A stretch of DNA of 64,000 nucleotides, taken from contig NZ_CP039889.1 of NCBI RefSeq assembly GCF_005221325.1, positions 372,001-436,000 on the forward strand, in the 5' to 3' direction. Every line of letters begins with the position of its first letter. Within the stretch, counting starts at the first letter, position 1. This stretch comes from Agrobacterium tumefaciens (GTDB lineage: Bacteria; Pseudomonadota; Alphaproteobacteria; Rhizobiales; Rhizobiaceae). Shown here one piece after another: positions 60,751 through 64,000 of the stretch. Made by a program: the position numbers and the translations under genes. Under the pieces are notes generated by a model. The model searched no databases. It saw only the letters and a list, made by a program, of their open reading frames with translations, and was not told where the DNA came from.

Positions 60751-62262
60751 ATGAGTTTCAAGCCGCACGGCAAACATCTGGTTGCAGGAGAATGGGTCGC
60801 AACGGAAGCGAAATTCCGCAGCGAACCTGCACATGGCGAAGCTTTCGATTTTTCGGTCGGCACCGTCGATCTGGTGAATGCAGCCGCAGAAGCAGCCGAA
60901 GAGGCCTTCTGGAGCTACGGTTACACCACCCGCGAAGAGCGCGCCGCTTTCCTCGACACCATCGCCGATGAGATCGAAGCACGCGCCGACGCCATCACCG
61001 AAATCGGCTCGTCCGAGACCGGCCTGCCCGCAGGACGCCTGCAGGGCGAACGTGGCCGCACCGTTGGCCAGCTCCGTCTTTTCGCCTCGCATATCCGCAA
61101 GGGTGACTATCTTGATCGCCGGCACGACGAAGCGCTGCCGGATCGCCAGCCGCTGCCGCGCCCGGATATCCGCCTGATGCAGCGCCCGATCGGCCCGGTC
61201 GCCGTCTTCGGCGCGTCGAACTTCCCGCTCGCCTTCTCCACGGCCGGTGGTGACACCGCTGCTGCACTGGCTGCCGGTTGCCCCGTCGTCGTCAAGGGCC
61301 ATTCCGCCCATCCCGGCACCGGCGAAATCGTTGCCGAAGCCGTTCTGGCCGCCGTCAAGAAGCACAATCTGCATCCCGGCGTTTTCTCGCTGATCCAGGG
61401 CGGTCGCCGCGATGTCGGTTCCGCGCTCGTGCAGCATCCGCGCATCAAGGCGGTCGGCTTCACCGGTTCGCTTGCCGGCGGCCGCGCGCTGTTCGATCTT
61501 TGCGCCCAGCGCCCCGAACCGATCCCCTTCTTCGGCGAACTGGGTTCGGTCAACCCGATGTTCCTGCTGCCGGAAGCGGTTAACGCCCGTGGTGAAGCCA
61601 TCGCCAAGGGCTGGGCGGGTTCGCTCACCATGGGCGCCGGCCAGTTCTGCACCAATCCCGGCATCGCCGTCATTCTCTCCGAGCAGGCGAACGCCGTGGC
61701 TGAAACCGCCCGCGCGGCTCTTTCCGAAGTCGGCCCGCAGGTCATGCTGACGGATGGCATCGCCGCCGCCTATCGCGACGGCCGTGACCGTATCGCTGCC
61801 GGCAATGGCGTGCGCGATGTGCTGACCACCACCTGCAATCTGCGCAATGCGACGCCCTATCTCTACCGGGTCTCCGGCAAGGACTGGGTTGCCAACCACG
61901 CACTCGCAGAAGAAGTATTTGGACCGCTCGGCCTGATCGTAACGGTCGACAGCACCGAAGAAATGCTTGAGGTCGCCAAGAGCTTCGAAGGCCAGCTGAC
62001 GGCAACCATGCATCTCGACGCCGGCGATGCCGAACTCGGCCGCAAGCTGCTGCCGATCCTGGAGCGCAAGGCCGGCCGCGTTCTCGCCAACGGATTCCCG
62101 ACCGGCGTGGAAGTGTCCGAAGCCATGGTTCACGGCGGTCCTTACCCGGCCTCCACGAACTTCGGCGCCACCTCTGTTGGCACCATGTCGATCCGCCGCT
62201 TCATGCGCCCGGTTTCCTACCAGAACATCCCTTCCGACGTTCTGCCGCAGGATATCCGCTAA
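60751..62262 (+). CDS. Alpha-ketoglutarate semialdehyde dehydrogenase
   Basis: 503 residues from the ATG at 60751 (AGGGATG upstream; the frame is open from 60664). Aldehyde dehydrogenase fold with RPIGPVAVFGASNFPLAFSTAGGDTAAALAAGCPVVVKGHSAHPGTG, catalytic E263 (FFGELGSVNPMF) and nucleophile C300 (GAGQFCTNPGI). The sequence pattern is that of 2,5-dioxopentanoate dehydrogenases, which oxidise alpha-ketoglutarate semialdehyde to alpha-ketoglutarate, the last step of non-phosphorylating pentose and galactarate/glucarate pathways. It could complete a route begun by the IlvD/Edd dehydratase or an unseen dehydratase. It ends at a strong terminator shared with the next operon. Confidence 0.88.
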   Translation: MSFKPHGKHLVAGEWVATEAKFRSEPAHGEAFDFSVGTVDLVNAAAEAAEEAFWSYGYTTREERAAFLDTIADEIEARADAITEIGSSETGLPAGRLQGERGRTVGQLRLFASHIRKGDYLDRRHDEALPDRQPLPRPDIRLMQRPIGPVAVFGASNFPLAFSTAGGDTAAALAAGCPVVVKGHSAHPGTGEIVAEAVLAAVKKHNLHPGVFSLIQGGRRDVGSALVQHPRIKAVGFTGSLAGGRALFDLCAQRPEPIPFFGELGSVNPMFLLPEAVNARGEAIAKGWAGSLTMGAGQFCTNPGIAVILSEQANAVAETARAALSEVGPQVMLTDGIAAAYRDGRDRIAAGNGVRDVLTTTCNLRNATPYLYRVSGKDWVANHALAEEVFGPLGLIVTVDSTEEMLEVAKSFEGQLTATMHLDAGDAELGRKLLPILERKAGRVLANGFPTGVEVSEAMVHGGPYPASTNFGATSVGTMSIRRFMRPVSYQNIPSDVLPQDIR

Positions 62263-62296
62263 TAAAAAAAGGGGGAGACGCTCACGCGCCTCCCCC
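62263..62296 (-). terminator. Terminator of the second TRAP operon
   Basis: GGGGGAG pairs with CTCCCCC, with an inner CGC/GCG stem and a TCAC loop. On the minus strand it is followed by seven T. It ends the minus-strand TRAP transcript 24 bases after the binding-protein stop; on the plus strand it lacks a T run. Confidence 0.85.
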
Positions 62297-62319
62297 GTTC
62301 ATCGTTCGGCCCGATAAGC

Positions 62320-63318
62320 TTAGGCCGACTGGATCGTCTCGATCTTCCCGATACCGCCGACGATACCGGCGAAATCCTGCCAGACGCCCTGCGCGCCCTT
62401 GCGCCATTCATCCAGAGCCTCCGGCTGCAGAACCTTCCCGCCCTTCGAAAGAGCAAGTGCGACCGACTTTACCTCGTCCTCGACGATCAGCTGATTGAAA
62501 TATTGCGCACCTTCGCTGGAGGCTTCCGAGAGAACTTTCTTCTCTTCGTCGTCCAGCTGGTTCCAGAAGGTCGCACCATAATAGACGACGCCTGACGCCC
62601 AGATATGGCCCGTTTCCGTCAGATAGGGAACGACCTCATAAAGCTTGAAGCCGGCATAGGCGGATTTGGTGAGATCCATGGCATCGGCCACGCCTGTCGC
62701 CAGCGCATTATAGGTTTCCGTGATCGGAATACCGACCGGCGTCGTACCGAAGGCGCTCCACAGCTTGGTGTGTAATGGGCTCTGGATGACGCGGATCTTC
62801 TTGCCTTCCAGCTGCTCCGGGCGGGTTACCGGTTCCTTGGTCAGCAGATGGCGCGCGCCGTAATTGATGAAATCGGCAGCGATGAATTGCTGGGCGGCGA
62901 GCTTCGTCTTCAGATCAGTGCCTGTCTCGCCCGTCACCACCTTGCGCACATGATCGGCATCGCGGAACAGGAAGGGCAGATCGAGAATCTGCAGTTCCGG
63001 CACCCAGCCGGAGAGCGAGGAAACGGTGGAAAGGCTCGCCTGAACCGAGCCCAGGCGGATATTTTCCGCCACTTCCTTTTCACCGCCCAGCGCACCGCTC
63101 TTGACGATGTTGAAACGGAAACGGCCGGGCAACTTCGCCTCCACCAGTTCGCTGATCTTCACCCAGATTTTCGTCTCCGGCTTGTCGTCGGCAAACAGCG
63201 AGGCAACGGTGATGCTGCGGGTTCTGGCATTTGCCGTACGGACGAAGGCGGGTGCGGCCAGCGTCGCCGCACCGATGGCGGAGAGTTTCAGGAGATTGCG
63301 GCGATCGATAATAGTCAT
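62320..63318 (-). CDS. TRAP transporter solute-binding protein (DctP family), Tat-type signal
   Basis: 332 residues from the ATG at 63318; the frame is open to 63390. The leader TIIDRRNLLKLSAIGAATLAAPAFVRTANA has the RRNLLK pattern of twin-arginine signals. The mature protein: FRFNIVKSGALGGEKEVAENIRLGSVQASLST, LQILDLPFLFRDADHVRKV, GKKIRVIQSPLHTKLWSAFGTTPVGIPITETYNALATGVADAMDLTKSAY. Last gene of a minus-strand operon, 16 bases after the large permease. The ligand is likely a carboxylate; identity unknown. Confidence 0.92.
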   Translation of the reverse strand: MTIIDRRNLLKLSAIGAATLAAPAFVRTANARTRSITVASLFADDKPETKIWVKISELVEAKLPGRFRFNIVKSGALGGEKEVAENIRLGSVQASLSTVSSLSGWVPELQILDLPFLFRDADHVRKVVTGETGTDLKTKLAAQQFIAADFINYGARHLLTKEPVTRPEQLEGKKIRVIQSPLHTKLWSAFGTTPVGIPITETYNALATGVADAMDLTKSAYAGFKLYEVVPYLTETGHIWASGVVYYGATFWNQLDDEEKKVLSEASSEGAQYFNQLIVEDEVKSVALALSKGGKVLQPEALDEWRKGAQGVWQDFAGIVGGIGKIETIQSA

Positions 63319-63334
63319 GAATAAAGCCCCGGAT

Positions 63335-64000
63335 TTAGAAGAAAATGGCCCAGGCGCACAGAATGGCCAGGGAAACGAGAAGAGAGACAAGATAAGGAAC
63401 CACGGCGCGGAAAAGTGCGGTGGCCGGAATGCGGGTGACGCCGCTGACCACGAAGATCAGCATGCCGAGCGGTGGCGTCAGGCCATGGATCATTAGATTG
63501 ACCACCAGGATGACGCCGAAATGGATCGGATCGATGCCGGCCGCCACGGCAGCAGGCAGCAGGATCGGCCCGAACAGCAGGATGGCCGCCCCGATATCCA
63601 GCACCAGTCCCACCACGAGCAGGATGAGGTTGGAAAGCAGAAGCACCGCGATCTTGCTGCCGCCGAGCAACGTCACGAAATCCGTGACGAGGCCTGAGAC
63701 ATTATCAACCGCCAAGAGGAAGGCGAAAGGCCCGGCCGTACCGATCAGAAGACCGATGGCCGCTGCCTCTCCAGCGGATTGTCGGAAGGTTGCAAAAATG
63801 CGCCCTGCCCCCAGCCGGTAACCAAAGCCGAGAAGTAGCGTGTAAAGCGCCGCAAGCGCTGCGGCTTCCGTGGTCGTGACAATGCCGATGCGGATGCCGA
63901 CCACGACGATCACGCCAAGACCGAAGGCCGGTATGGCTGCGATGGCCGAGCGCCAGCGCTCGGCGCCCGTCGCGCGCGGCAAGGTATCGACGCTTCGCAC
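63335..64000 (-). CDS. TRAP transporter large permease (DctM), 5' part cut by window
   Basis: 221 residues visible, the C-terminal half of the usual 430 or so; the rest lies beyond the right edge. Helix-rich with GIRIGIVTTTEAAALAALYTLLLGFGYRLG, LVVGLVLDIGAAILLFGPILLPAAVAAGIDPIHFGVILVVNLMIHGLTPPLGMLIFVVSGVTRIP, the conserved D-x-G-A and TPPLGM segments of DctM. It precedes the binding-protein gene by 16 bases in the same operon. A small DctQ subunit is expected upstream, outside the window. Confidence 0.9.
   Translation of the reverse strand: MRSVDTLPRATGAERWRSAIAAIPAFGLGVIVVVGIRIGIVTTTEAAALAALYTLLLGFGYRLGAGRIFATFRQSAGEAAAIGLLIGTAGPFAFLLAVDNVSGLVTDFVTLLGGSKIAVLLLSNLILLVVGLVLDIGAAILLFGPILLPAAVAAGIDPIHFGVILVVNLMIHGLTPPLGMLIFVVSGVTRIPATALFRAVVPYLVSLLVSLAILCAWAIFF

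Overview
The window reads as a stretch of a replicon from a high-GC alphaproteobacterium of the Rhizobiaceae, most likely an Agrobacterium. That is an inference from several things seen here: an imuA-imuB-dnaE2 cassette behind a GTTC-N7-GTTC SOS box, minCDE behind a TTAA-N7-TTAAC (CtrA-type) box, two rhizobial-type intergenic palindromic repeats, and a very dense set of ABC and TRAP importers. I see no rRNA, tRNA, CRISPR array, prophage, transposase or replication origin.

Layout. 1-4.6 kb: a truncated Omp25/31-like porin, a small repetitive secreted protein, an outer-membrane beta-barrel, and a DUF1007 plus NicO nickel/cobalt export pair. 4.6-8.9 kb: a GNAT acetyltransferase with a small membrane protein, a perfect 48-bp inverted repeat, a DUF533 protein, KDPG aldolase (eda), and an overlapping CYTH/CHAD pair. 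9.1-15.3 kb: a complete peptide-type ABC importer ending in a class V aminotransferase. 15.4-16.9 kb: a small acidic protein behind a CtrA-like box, an AraC regulator, a VOC protein and a small membrane protein. 17.0-24.7 kb: an IlvD/Edd sugar-acid dehydratase divergent from a YtfQRT-YjfF galactofuranose-type ABC importer with a FadR-type regulator. 24.8-27.1 kb: an MFS exporter and an AraC regulator. 27.1-32.7 kb: the SOS mutasome. 32.8-34.8 kb: a DUF1304 protein, glycerate 2-kinase and a small cysteine-containing secreted protein.

35.0-44.9 kb is a divergent sugar-catabolic regulon. A six-gene operon on the minus strand encodes a binding protein, two permeases, an ATPase, a TIM-barrel isomerase and a Gfo/Idh dehydrogenase. 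A three-gene operon on the plus strand encodes a ROK regulator, a Gfo/Idh dehydrogenase and a ThuA-like protein. They share a promoter region with mirror-image 12-bp operators, each beside a likely -10. By analogy with thuAB this may be a 3-keto-sugar pathway. An amidase follows.

46.6-50.9 kb: a membrane GGDEF-EAL protein followed by two paralogous GltI-like periplasmic binding proteins with no permease or ATPase. This layout resembles NspS-MbaA and is the best candidate here for an undescribed signalling module. 50.9-52.8 kb: minCDE. 53.1-64.0 kb: a HAD phosphatase, then a hexuronate/aldonate region with a FadR-type regulator and its probable operator, a TRAP transporter, an idonate 5-dehydrogenase-like enzyme, mannonate dehydratase, a VanZ-like protein, alpha-ketoglutarate semialdehyde dehydrogenase, and a second TRAP system running off the right edge. 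The sugar-acid enzymes (IlvD/Edd, UxuA, Eda, KGSADH) together suggest that catabolism of plant-derived uronic and aldonic acids is a main theme.
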